A stretch of DNA of 60,716 bases from positions 1-60,716 of the forward strand of contig CAZHWT010000004.1 in assembly GCA_964536215.1 (NCBI GenBank), given 5' to 3'. Position numbers and translations under genes: made by a program. The notes below the pieces were generated by a model. It was not told where the DNA came from. It did no database searches and saw only the letters and a program-made list of their open reading frames with translations. Every line of letters starts with the position of its first letter. Position 1 is the stretch's first letter. Below are positions 44,466 to 52,087 of the stretch, piece after piece. This DNA is from CAZHWT01 sp964536215 (GTDB lineage: Bacteria; Patescibacteriota; CAZHWT01).

Positions 44466-44840
44466 ATAAGTGTTCTCCTATTAAATAAGTACTGTATATA
44501 ATTTCAGGTTCGAAGGCATCTCTCAGGCGCCAGCCGTCCGCTTAATCGGTCAACGTGTATATATCAATTGAAATTACTGCCAGCCAAGCCAAAATCATAC
44601 TCGACTGCATAGTCAAACCGCGTCTTAAGAGTACGTATTAAATGCTTGTCTGTCTAGTCAGAAAACAGGTTGTATATTTTCTTACTCATCCATCAAGACA
44701 CAACGTGAGCCCCTCATATACTCAAAAAGTACGTACATGTGTACGTAAACGTGTACGTACATACCTTATTTTATCTCTGATAACGTGAAATAGGATGAAT
44801 AACAAACTTCGCCAGGGTACCTGGGAAGTCGAGTCACTCG
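44466..44840. other. spacer with GTACGTAC palindromes
   Basis: No gene. The main structure is two overlapping palindromes at 44729-44760. The rest shows nothing clear. Confidence 0.6.
44729..44760. repeat. double GTACGTAC-type palindrome
   Basis: GTACGTACATGTGTACGTA (44729-44747) overlaps GTACGTAAACGTGTACGTAC (44741-44760). The following ACATACCTTATTTTATCTCTG-like text resembles that after the 23597 copy. Confidence 0.75.
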
Positions 44841-45481
44841 TTATTTGCTAATGCGGAACGTAAGATGAGTCACCAACGGAGAATCTATGACTCTCACTTT
44901 CTCCAGCTGAGTCTCGCCGAGGTTTTCCAGTAATCGGGTTCCGCCACCAAGCAGTATCGGCACTACATGAATCTGCAGTTCATCCAGCAACCCAGCCTTA
45001 ATACACTGTTGAATAGTCGCAGCGCCGCCGCCAACCGAAATATCCTTATTACCTGCCGCTTGTTTAGCCTGAGACACAGCCTTCTCAATGCCGTCGGTCA
45101 CAAAATGAAAGGACGTGCCACCTTCTTTAACCACCGTCTCTCGCTCATGAGAAGTCAAAATAAACACCGGCGCATGAAATGGAGGAGTATCGCCCCACCA
45201 GCCGTCTGGATTAGGATCACTTTCCCAAGGCCCCTCACCACCACTAAACATTCGCCGCCCCATAATCACCGCTCCAACATTAGCGGTAACCTCTTTCATC
45301 AAGTCATTGTCCGGTCCCGCCTCTCCATCCGACATACCATGCGCCTCACGCCAAGATTGCAATTTCACTACCCACTCGTGAAGCTCCTCACCCCGCCGCC
45401 CCAACGGCTCCTCCAGAGTCGGATCCGGCCCAGCAATATCCCATCCAACGACATCGAAATATCAGCAAAAACTTTTGGCAT
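44841..45481 (-). pseudogene. DHFR/RibD-like reductase with frameshift near 45439
   Basis: The downstream frame (44841-45404) encodes most of a dihydrofolate-reductase-like RibD C-terminal domain: NVGAVIMGRRMF, VFILTSHERE, ISVGGGAATIQQ, LLDELQIHVVPILLGGG. The expected N-terminus, MPKVFADISMSLDG, is encoded from ATG 45481 in another frame. One missing base near 45439 (GGGATATT where GGGTATATT is expected) separates the two, so residues like YIAGPDPTLEEPLG join after restoring it. It is a young pseudogene or a sequencing/assembly error. TATACT lies 6 bases before the ATG. Confidence 0.82.
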
Positions 45482-45487
45482 ACTAAA

Positions 45488-45493
45488 AGTATA
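45488..45493 (-). promoter_or_regulatory. -10 box TATACT, leaderless start
   Basis: Six bases before the ATG at 45481 of the frameshifted gene, supporting that ATG as the original start. Confidence 0.5.
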
Positions 45494-45532
45494 ACAAGCT
45501 TAACACGACTACGCCCATTGCACGTCTCATTC

Positions 45533-46192
45533 TCACCCCTCAGCCAAATGAGCATGATCATTAAATATCCATACCGACCATTCCGGTTTATCCTCAGCCA
45601 TTCCATACTTCAGCACAGTCAGACCAGTATTCTCATGCCCAATATGAGTCTGAAACACCTTAAATGATTGCGGCGTTAGCGTCTCCCTCTGCAACACCGC
45701 CGCCACCAACGTTCGCAAAAAGTAACCATGAGTTACCACCACTATTGACGACTCATTTCTGGAAGTTAAGTACTTCAGAGCTCTATCAGCTCGATCTGTA
45801 ATATCAGTAAAGTTTTCGCCATCCTCGACTCGCAAGCTAGGATCATACAAACTTTCTGCCCAACGAATTTCTAGATCCAATGCTTTGGGATCATTTTTTG
45901 GTTTACCCGCAGACCAACTTGGCCGCGTCCGCTCCACAAACAAATCAGAATACTCAACATCAAGGCCTGTCGACAATGCCACAGCTTCCGCCGTCTGCCT
46001 GGTCCTCATCCATGGGCTGGCAACTAATGCTTCTACCTCGAGCGCACCAATTCTATGAGCAATATGCTCCGCCTGTCGTCGCCCTTTCTCCGTCAACGGC
46101 GAGTCCGTCGGCTGAAACGTATCTCCAATATTCCCCTCACTCTGTCCATGCCGAACCAAATAAACAGTCTTTAACGCTTTAAATTTCGCCAT
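45533..46192 (-). CDS. histidine phosphatase family protein
   Basis: A 219-residue phosphoglycerate-mutase-like phosphatase. The catalytic VYLVRHGQSEGN is near residue 10, the second Arg is in SPWMRTRQTA, and the second His is in VVVTHGYFLR. It could be a sugar- or nucleotide-phosphate phosphatase; the mutase assignment is not supported over others. It starts 3 bases after the MazG-like gene stop, so they form an operon. Confidence 0.93.
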   Translation of the reverse strand: MAKFKALKTVYLVRHGQSEGNIGDTFQPTDSPLTEKGRRQAEHIAHRIGALEVEALVASPWMRTRQTAEAVALSTGLDVEYSDLFVERTRPSWSAGKPKNDPKALDLEIRWAESLYDPSLRVEDGENFTDITDRADRALKYLTSRNESSIVVVTHGYFLRTLVAAVLQRETLTPQSFKVFQTHIGHENTGLTVLKYGMAEDKPEWSVWIFNDHAHLAEG

Positions 46193-46195
46193 ACC

Positions 46196-46507
46196 TTAGC
46201 CAATCTTCTTGTCCAACTCATTCATCGTTTTCAAAAATGCATCCTGCAAATCAATATCCAGCTCATTAGCAATCACCAACACCGACCACAAACAATCAGC
46301 CAATTCATGGGCAATTTTATCATCCACATTCTCGGCGACTCGAAAATTATTCTTAGCCATAATTAACTTAGCCAAATCTCCCACATCCCCAACTAGCCCT
46401 TGGGTATACTCTGCCACACGCCACTCTGCATGCCCATCCTGCCTGTTCAACGCCCTGTACAAACCCTGTATTTCACTAGCCCTAACTGTCAATTCTCGTA
46501 AGTCCAT
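46196..46507 (-). CDS. MazG-like nucleotide pyrophosphohydrolase
   Basis: A 103-residue all-alpha NTP pyrophosphatase-like protein. The metal site is in the helix YTQGLVGDVGDLAKLIM, where Asp replaces the usual Glu pair, and in ELADCLWSVLVIANEL. It would hydrolyse noncanonical NTPs or limit ppGpp-linked nucleotides. I start at ATG 46507, 6 bases after TATACT. It is first in an operon with the histidine phosphatase. A second MazG-like gene is at 49252-49596. Confidence 0.85.
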   Translation of the reverse strand: MDLRELTVRASEIQGLYRALNRQDGHAEWRVAEYTQGLVGDVGDLAKLIMAKNNFRVAENVDDKIAHELADCLWSVLVIANELDIDLQDAFLKTMNELDKKIG

Positions 46508-46513
46508 ACCCAA

Positions 46514-46519
46514 AGTATA
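46514..46519 (-). promoter_or_regulatory. -10 box TATACT, leaderless start
   Basis: Six bases before the ATG at 46507. Confidence 0.55.
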
Positions 46520-46844
46520 CCAAACTATACACCCTGACTTTCAGAAAGTCTCAGCTCAGAGAGCATCGGTAAATTCACTCAATACAAATAAACTTCTCGA
46601 ATGCCCATCCTTTTATTGCTCTTACTAACACAATTGCGGCACATGAAAATTCCTGGTTGTATCTGGGTGATTTTGCACAAACTCCTCACGCAGCCGAGGC
46701 TCAATAAAGCCATCAACAACGCAATCCTGCAATCTGCGCCTCGGACACCCGACACCCGACTAGATTCTATCGCCACCGCTCCAGAATGACAAAGCCCTTA
46801 CCTTCAACCCCGATTCAATCGGGGTCAACCTTCAACCAAAATGC
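46520..46844. other. spacer without gene
   Basis: One CCCCGATTCAATCGGGG at 46808-46824 with TTCAACC text on both sides. Nothing else is clear. Confidence 0.6.
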
Positions 46845-46850
46845 TATACT
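46845..46850 (+). promoter_or_regulatory. -10 box TATACT, leaderless start
   Basis: Six bases before the ATG at 46857. Confidence 0.55.
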
Positions 46851-46856
46851 TGCCCC

Positions 46857-47342
46857 ATGTCCAAACCCTACCGCCTCGGTGCTCATGCCGCCATCTTCGA
46901 CCAAGAGGATAATATTTTATTAACCCAACATCAAACCTACAACAATAACGAATGGAACTTCCCCGGTGGTGGCCGCGAGAAAGGCGAAGACGCCATCCAA
47001 AACGCCCTTCGGGAAATAAAAGAAGAGCTTAATCTGGATCCACAAGACCTCCAAGTCCTCGGCGTCTCAGCCCATCCCAACGTCTACAATTTCCCTCAGA
47101 GCATGGTCGATGAAGGCCGTCCCATCGCCCAAAAGTACCAAGGCCAACACAAAGACCACGTCCTATTACGCTTTGTCGGCGACAAATCTTCCATCCAATT
47201 GGACCCCAGAGAAGTTCGCCAAGCTAAATGGGTACCAATCAAAGATCTCTCCACCCACCTCATCTTCCCCAACCAATTTCAAAGCGCCCAACTAGTTATT
47301 GAAGAATATCTTCAACTAAAACCAAACCTTAAAAGAATCTAA
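46857..47342 (+). CDS. Nudix hydrolase
   Basis: A 161-residue Nudix protein. The Nudix box is complete, running from GGGREKGED to ALREIKEEL near residues 37-60, with the REXXEE metal ligands. It hydrolyses a nucleoside diphosphate linked to another group; the substrate is not fixed by sequence. Its stop overlaps the end of the convergent methyltransferase gene by 4 bases. Confidence 0.94.
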   Translation: MSKPYRLGAHAAIFDQEDNILLTQHQTYNNNEWNFPGGGREKGEDAIQNALREIKEELNLDPQDLQVLGVSAHPNVYNFPQSMVDEGRPIAQKYQGQHKDHVLLRFVGDKSSIQLDPREVRQAKWVPIKDLSTHLIFPNQFQSAQLVIEEYLQLKPNLKRI

Positions 47343-47920
47343 ATAATCCAGGGCACCAGCATCCACGATCGATCGACATACTCTGCATATGGCTGACCAA
47401 AGTGACTGCGCAATAATTTCTCTTCCCGCTTACCCAGCAAATAAACACTCATCAGCATAATCACAAAAAAGACTATCGCCAGATAACTCTGCGCCACCAG
47501 CTCAATACCCAAAACCGAAAATAGGAAACTACTATAAATTGGGTGACGAATATACCGGTACACACCCGACGTAACCAATTCCTGCTTATCTTTAACCTGG
47601 TATTCCATGGCATGCGACCAGTTAGAGCTCAACTCGCGTCTGGCTACTATCCCCAGCCAAACACTCGCCCCAACCACCACTAGTCCAATCAATTGAGCAA
47701 CTGGACTATCAGAGAACCTCAACACATCCCAACCTAACAATTGAACCACCAAAAACAGCCACAACAGCCACCATATTCCCAATACTACCAGCTCTCGACT
47801 GGAACTTGTCCTCTTTTTAGGCTTAACCCTATTGGCCATCGCCGCCGTCACTATCCAATAGCCCAACCTGCCACTTATAAAAATCACCGCCAAGATTCTT
47901 GCCAATAAATCAAACGACAT
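47339..47920 (-). CDS. isoprenylcysteine carboxyl-methyltransferase family protein
   Basis: A 193-residue membrane methyltransferase with about five hydrophobic segments and the ICMT/PEMT C-terminal SAM-binding pattern: GVYRYIRHPIYSS near residue 117 and REEKLLRSHFGQPYAEYV near 165. Bacterial members methylate lipids or small molecules rather than prenyl proteins; the target is unknown. An AGGAAGG Shine-Dalgarno is present. It starts 10 bases after the HD gene, so they form an operon. Confidence 0.92.
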   Translation of the reverse strand: MSFDLLARILAVIFISGRLGYWIVTAAMANRVKPKKRTSSSRELVVLGIWWLLWLFLVVQLLGWDVLRFSDSPVAQLIGLVVVGASVWLGIVARRELSSNWSHAMEYQVKDKQELVTSGVYRYIRHPIYSSFLFSVLGIELVAQSYLAIVFFVIMLMSVYLLGKREEKLLRSHFGQPYAEYVDRSWMLVPWII

Positions 47921-47929
47921 AAAACCTTC

Positions 47930-48523
47930 CTAAACGGGTCGAATCAACTCTGGTCGAGACAACAGTAGCTTGTGCAGCTGCTCAAAGTATGGCCAAATCT
48001 CCGGTGACAAACCAACCTTTTCCCGCTTAGCCCGATAAATCATATCCACCGTCACACCCTCCTTCTGCCACGAATACCCCTCATTAACATAAATCAGCAT
48101 AATCGGCATCACCTTATCCAACGCATAAATAAACCGGGATTCCTTATCCTCTCTATGCTCATACCCTTCAATCGACGCTATCATATCTCCAAAATCACCC
48201 CAATCAGCCTTTAGTCGCTCCACGGCCTCCGCCTCACGCTGCTCTTTAGAAGCCAATCTATCCTCGGCTCCATAAATATATGTATCCCCGGCATGAACCT
48301 CAATCAAATCGTGCACCAACGCATAACGAATTAATAAATCCCTATCCAAATCAGGGAAAAATTGGCTCACATACCAAGCCGTCATAGCCAAATTGTAGCT
48401 ATGCTCGGTATCATTCTCAGCCACATACTTATCTCCATGCCGCCGATGCGCCCGTCGCTCAACCCGACTAAATTCCCCCAACAGTCTTTGCAATTCCAAT
48501 AACCGAGAAATATCAATTTTCAT
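47930..48523 (-). CDS. HD-domain phosphohydrolase (YfbR/HDDC2-like)
   Basis: A 197-residue HD-domain protein. The metal ligands are in NDTEHSYNLAM (first His) and ALVHDLIEVHAGD (HD pair), followed by EQREAEAVERL. This matches 5'-nucleotidase-like HD hydrolases that act on deoxynucleoside monophosphates. A TATACT box at 48532-48537 is 8 bases before the ATG, so the leader is absent or nearly so. Confidence 0.92.
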   Translation of the reverse strand: MKIDISRLLELQRLLGEFSRVERRAHRRHGDKYVAENDTEHSYNLAMTAWYVSQFFPDLDRDLLIRYALVHDLIEVHAGDTYIYGAEDRLASKEQREAEAVERLKADWGDFGDMIASIEGYEHREDKESRFIYALDKVMPIMLIYVNEGYSWQKEGVTVDMIYRAKREKVGLSPEIWPYFEQLHKLLLSRPELIRPV

Positions 48524-48531
48524 AGACCTAC

Positions 48532-48537
48532 AGTATA
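48532..48537 (-). promoter_or_regulatory. -10 box TATACT, near-leaderless start
   Basis: Eight bases before the ATG at 48523. Confidence 0.45.
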
Positions 48538-48583
48538 ACAGAGATAAACAGGCCCGAGCATCAACATTATCCTAAAAGACCAC

Positions 48584-49018
48584 CTAGCGGACTGACTCTA
48601 AATATTCTTCAAGCCCATTTAACCATCCGCCCTCAAAATAATCCCGCGGTTCAAAAGTTGCCACATCCACCCATTCAAATCGATCATGATGCTGACCCAA
48701 AGCAAGCTCTCCACTTACGTACACAGCCTCATGCCCCACCGCAAATATTCGCACCTTTTCTCCAGAAGAATGCTCCACTCTCTCATGCCTAAAAAACACC
48801 ACAGGCTGCCCAACCACCAACTTCACTGCCGAGCCCAGCTCTTCAACAATCTTCCGCTCAATCACCGTTTTTAAATCAAACTCAAACTCGTCCGGCTTTA
48901 TCCGCCCGCCCTGAATATCCCACGACCCAAACACATCATGAGTAATCAGCAGCCTATCCTCATCCCTCACTAACAACTTAACTGCCACAAAATAAACATC
49001 TTTACCGGACATAGCCAT
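48584..49018 (-). CDS. Nudix-like protein with enlarged Nudix box
   Basis: A 144-residue protein with the Nudix fold order (VYFVAVKLLVRDEDRLLITHD, WDIQGGRIKPDE, then RKIVEELGS). The box matches G-X5-E and the final EELG, but has three extra residues before the RKIVEE stretch and Lys where the second Glu of REXXEE is usual, so activity is uncertain. The start may be ATG 49018 or ATG 49012, the latter being 7 bases after TATTGT. Confidence 0.8.
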   Translation of the reverse strand: MAMSGKDVYFVAVKLLVRDEDRLLITHDVFGSWDIQGGRIKPDEFEFDLKTVIERKIVEELGSAVKLVVGQPVVFFRHERVEHSSGEKVRIFAVGHEAVYVSGELALGQHHDRFEWVDVATFEPRDYFEGGWLNGLEEYLESVR

Positions 49019-49216
49019 AACAATACCTAACCTCTCTAATTATTAGTGCCCATCCTAACACAAAAAATCTCTGCGGATCTCCGATCACCTCGGCTTACAC
49101 GCTACGCTCAGCGAAGTTGATTAAAGAATATCCATAATTTATACAAGGGATTTTATCTTAGCAGTTTCAGTTAACACGCTTGATGCAGGTAGGACCTGTT
49201 ACTCTTTAGGTTAATC

Positions 49217-49245
49217 TTGACCGCCAGCCGCCACATTGGTATTGT
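49217..49245 (+). promoter_or_regulatory. complete leaderless promoter
   Basis: TTGACC (49217-49222), 17-base spacer, TATTGT (49240-49245), then 6 bases to the ATG at 49252. This is the clearest case with both boxes. Confidence 0.65.
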
Positions 49246-49251
49246 TAGCCC

Positions 49252-49596
49252 ATGCCAAGCAAACCAATCACAACGATGCAAGATGCCCAGACATTCGTTA
49301 AAAACTTTGCCCAAAATAACAACTGGGTTGATGAGCCCAATATCGATAAATTTGACCACCTGCACGAGGAATTAATCGAAATGTCTAAAATATTGCGGTA
49401 TAAATCTTTGGCAGACAGGCAGCAGGCCATCATCGATCACCGCGACCAACTAATGGACGGACTAGGTGATCTCTTCTTCGCCACTTGTCGCTTAGCCAAT
49501 CAATTAAATCTCGATATTACCGAAGCCTTTAACACCGTTAAAGGACAAATCGAAACCAGGTACACCAATCAAAACCCTGAGGGTATTAAAAAGTAA
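49252..49596 (+). CDS. MazG-like nucleotide pyrophosphohydrolase
   Basis: A 114-residue MazG-like protein: EPNIDKFDHLHEELIEMSKIL holds the first Glu pair and DGLGDLFFATCRLANQL the second acidic helix with Asp. It opens with MQDAQTFVKNFAQNNNW as many stand-alone members do. It would sanitise NTP pools. It is a single gene and is not closely similar to 46196-46507. Confidence 0.87.
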   Translation: MPSKPITTMQDAQTFVKNFAQNNNWVDEPNIDKFDHLHEELIEMSKILRYKSLADRQQAIIDHRDQLMDGLGDLFFATCRLANQLNLDITEAFNTVKGQIETRYTNQNPEGIKK

Positions 49597-49670
49597 CACT
49601 ATCTTGTCTTAAACATCCATCACCCTACCCACCAACAACCTACATCAACATATCAGAGATAAGTAAGCAT

Positions 49671-49694
49671 AAATATACATTTAAATGTATATTT
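49671..49694. repeat. 24-base perfect AT-rich palindrome
   Basis: AAATATACATTT followed directly by its complement, 75 bases after the MazG-like stop. It may be a terminator, operator or cruciform. Confidence 0.75.
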
Positions 49695-49820
49695 GATCAG
49701 GTAAGATCGCTAGACTTATTTAAAAATAAGACATAGCTTAAGTAGATGATTCAAAATAAATGCGGCACAATCTGAACTATGAGACGAAATAAGTAATCTA
49801 ACCAGACTCCACCAAACAGC

Positions 49821-50180
49821 TCACTCCGGAATTTCCGCTATAGCTTCAATTTCAATAAATATTTTGGGATCACCTGGGAACGCTGGCAATGCTGACACTT
49901 CAACCGTGGTCCTAGCCGGCCGGTGGTCATTAAAAAACACCGCATACATCTGGTTCATCCGCTCAAACTGAGCCAAGTCCGTCATAAAGACGGTCGTCTT
50001 AACTACGTTATGTTCATTCAGCCCAGCTGACTCCAAGACATTTTTAAGCTTCAGAAAAACATTTGTCACCTGAGACTCAAAGTCGCCAGGAATAACCCCA
50101 GTCTTAGCATCAACTCCAACCTGACCGGATATAAAAACTAAATTACCAGATTTATAAAAAGGACTTAATGGCGCATTCAT
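49821..50180 (-). CDS. RidA-family enamine/imine deaminase
   Basis: A 119-residue RidA/YjgF protein. Signatures are LVFISGQVGVDAKTG, then the middle NVFLKLKNVLESAG and the C-terminal PARTTVEVSALP, with the Arg that binds the substrate carboxylate. It quenches reactive enamines such as 2-aminoacrylate. I start at ATG 50180, 6 bases after TATACT; two more codons are readable. Confidence 0.94.
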   Translation of the reverse strand: MNAPLSPFYKSGNLVFISGQVGVDAKTGVIPGDFESQVTNVFLKLKNVLESAGLNEHNVVKTTVFMTDLAQFERMNQMYAVFFNDHRPARTTVEVSALPAFPGDPKIFIEIEAIAEIPE

Positions 50181-50186
50181 ACTCAA

Positions 50187-50192
50187 AGTATA
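50187..50192 (-). promoter_or_regulatory. -10 box TATACT, leaderless start
   Basis: Six bases before the ATG at 50180. Confidence 0.55.
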
Positions 50193-50271
50193 GCACTAAC
50201 CATACCTAGATACCTCAATCAACCCCCCACATCCACATTTCATCTACCCCAGCTGACAACCATCTTCCTTG

Positions 50272-50369
50272 TCATTCTCGACTGGACCCCGATCATATCG
50301 GGGTGAATCGAGAATCAGATTCCCGCTTTCGCGGGAATGACATAAGTGGAAGGCCGTAGAATCTATCTG
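50272..50369. repeat. 63-base inverted-copy repeat, right copy
   Basis: 50307-50369 is the reverse complement of 35551-35613. The copy also carries CCCCGATCATATCGGGG at 50287-50303, which the left copy lacks, inserted between the two halves of the TCGAGAAT element. Confidence 0.85.
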
Positions 50370-50404
50370 AGATAATCAAAAAAGTGCATGTGGGTCAGCT
50401 CAAT

Positions 50405-50920
50405 CTAACAATCAAATACAAACCAGCAAGCATGATTGCGCAGTCTCTGATCATCAAGAACCAACGACTTAATCTCAACTGGCAGTTGCGCTCTCTGCCA
50501 TTGACATTCTTCTCGACCACTCTTTTGACTATCGGACAGGTCAAAACTAGCTTGCACTGCTTTAATAGCATATGCCGCCGCCCCAAGTTCATGGGCCGCC
50601 ACATGGGCAGTCAAAGCCGCTTGAGCTGCAGCATAAGCCGCATATCGCGCCGCCCCTTTTAGATCCCGCGCCGCTGCATTCGCATGCCCACCCGCCGCAC
50701 GAGCCTCCATCATGGCAATTTCGCCACCAGCCCACGCCCGAGCACACTCAATAGCCCGCCGCGGCCGCCCATCATCCACCCGCTCCCCCTCAAATAACCC
50801 CAACACATGCTCCGCACAATCCGCCGCCCACAGCGCCAACAACCGATGATCACCATCAGTCAAACTCCCGCCTCTACGAATAGTAATAAATCGAGGATCC
50901 CGTGGTTGAGTAAGAATCAT
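50405..50920 (-). CDS. Imm5-like putative immunity protein
   Basis: A 171-residue helical, Ala-rich protein. It matches the pattern of the family annotated as putative immunity protein (imm-5 like): FITIRRGGSLTDGDHRLLALWAADCAEHVL at the start, an AIECARAW helix, and a late SLVLDDQRLRN. In other bacteria the name comes from association with polymorphic toxins, but many copies stand alone, as here, with no toxin nearby. The ATG is 6 bases after TAGAAT. Confidence 0.75.
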   Translation of the reverse strand: MILTQPRDPRFITIRRGGSLTDGDHRLLALWAADCAEHVLGLFEGERVDDGRPRRAIECARAWAGGEIAMMEARAAGGHANAAARDLKGAARYAAYAAAQAALTAHVAAHELGAAAYAIKAVQASFDLSDSQKSGREECQWQRAQLPVEIKSLVLDDQRLRNHACWFVFDC

Positions 50921-50926
50921 AAGCCA

Positions 50927-50932
50927 ATTCTA
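50927..50932 (-). promoter_or_regulatory. -10 box TAGAAT, leaderless start
   Basis: Six bases before the ATG at 50920. Confidence 0.45.
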
Positions 50933-51009
50933 TCAGAGCAGGGAAAGCCAAAGATATTCACTACAGTCAAAATCAACAAAGCCTAGCAGGTCCGCATTCT
51001 CCCAACATG

Positions 51010-51038
51010 TTGACACATAGCTCGTTTAACTATACTAT
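51010..51038 (+). promoter_or_regulatory. promoter of XRE gene
   Basis: TTGACA (51010-51015), 17-base spacer, TACTAT (51033-51038); TATACT at 51031 is an alternative. The leader of about 30 bases has AGGAG. Confidence 0.6.
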
Positions 51039-51074
51039 CCACCCGCGTATCCGCATTTAACAGGAGAGATGACG

Positions 51075-51398
51075 GTGAATCTATCCATGATTAGCAGCTG
51101 GGTCAAAGAACGTCGCCAAGAGATAGACATATCTCAAAAAAGTCTAGCCGAGATTATCTGGTGCAGCCCAAGCTATATCAGCGATATAGAGTGTGGCCGC
51201 ATACGCAATTTCAGCGGCTACGGAAGCTCCATTGCCTGGCGAACAGTTGTGCGACTGGCCGATGCGCTCAGTCGAGATGAAGATGACCGGGCTGAATTTT
51301 TGAGGCTTACTGGACACCAAGAAGAAGCCAGATTCCCTCGATCTCGATTTCCAGACATCATCCAATGGAGAGAACAATTTCCGCAGCTGGTAACCTAA
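51075..51398 (+). CDS. XRE-family DNA-binding protein
   Basis: A 107-residue protein with one Cro/C1 HTH domain: ISSWVKERRQEIDISQKSLAEII then CSPSYISDIECG, followed by a linker RIRNFSGYGSSIAWRT and a helix with ADALSRDEDDRAEFLRLTGH. The insertion before the fifth helix resembles regulators seen near phage-type or toxin genes in actinobacteria. GTG 51075 has AGGAG at good spacing; ATG 51069 is too close to it. No target gene is evident. Confidence 0.8.
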   Translation: MNLSMISSWVKERRQEIDISQKSLAEIIWCSPSYISDIECGRIRNFSGYGSSIAWRTVVRLADALSRDEDDRAEFLRLTGHQEEARFPRSRFPDIIQWREQFPQLVT

Positions 51399-51600
51399 CC
51401 ACCAACTGCACCACACAGTGGTGGTCGTCAACCAACTCGACGCCCACCACCTTCTATCCTCTACTCTCTCGTCCGACCTTCCAGGTCAGCAACTCAGAGG
51501 ACGTAGCTTGCCTGTTTAAAAAAGAACGCGTCAACACGCTCTTCTATCGGAGTGAAAGGCTCATCCAATACATCTAAATTGAATCAAATTAAATCAAAAT
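51399..51600. other. spacer after XRE gene
   Basis: ACCACCA and its complement TGGTGGT (51399-51425) form a weak hairpin just after the stop. The rest shows a readable frame of about 50 codons but no start signal, so I call no gene. Confidence 0.4.
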
Positions 51601-52011
51601 TTAGGAAACTAGACACAACTGCCACGACACCCCGTACTTATCCGAAGTCCAGCCAAATTTCTTACCAATACCATAATCCCCTAAAGGCATCAGCTCTTGC
51701 CCGCCTTGCGTAAGCTTTGCATACAAGCTATCAATTTCACCTTCTGTTTCACAGTTTACATATATAGAAATTGCTGGCGTAAAACCAAACTGATGATCCA
51801 TAGTGTTCTCACTCACCATATACTCTTGCCCAGCCATTGTAAAATGAGCCAGCTTTACCAGTCCTGCTTGACCACCTGGCTCTTCAGCGCCCCATCGTTC
51901 AATTTTCTTAATTTCTGAATCAGGAAATAAGGAAACATAAAAATTAATAGCCTCTTCAGCCTTACCGCACTGCTCACCAACAAACATTAAGAAAGTCACT
52001 GTTTTTTGCAT
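51601..52011 (-). CDS. VOC-family PhnB-like protein
   Basis: A 136-residue PhnB-like VOC protein: TFLMFVGEQCGKAEEAINFYVSLFP at the start, MVSENTMDHQFGF in the middle, and GIGKKFGWTSDKYGVSWQL at the end. The function is unknown as for most of the family. It is more like the 3-demethylubiquinone-methyltransferase-labelled branch than 19889-20305. CATACT lies 6 bases before the ATG. Confidence 0.92.
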   Translation of the reverse strand: MQKTVTFLMFVGEQCGKAEEAINFYVSLFPDSEIKKIERWGAEEPGGQAGLVKLAHFTMAGQEYMVSENTMDHQFGFTPAISIYVNCETEGEIDSLYAKLTQGGQELMPLGDYGIGKKFGWTSDKYGVSWQLCLVS

Positions 52012-52017
52012 ATAGTT

Positions 52018-52023
52018 AGTATG
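52018..52023 (-). promoter_or_regulatory. -10 box CATACT, leaderless start
   Basis: Six bases before the ATG at 52011. Confidence 0.4.
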
Positions 52024-52087
52024 GCAAAAATAAAATGTTGCTGAATATCTACCGTATGTCAGCGCGCCTATTCTCTAAAGCTCAGAG

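Noticed and set aside
47339..47342. Overlapping stops of Nudix and methyltransferase genes as a fusion or error
   Set aside because: The genes converge and share only 4 bases at their stop codons; both have normal C-termini.
51365..51577. Short frame after the XRE gene
   Set aside because: It begins inside the XRE gene in another frame, has no ribosome site, and matches nothing I know.
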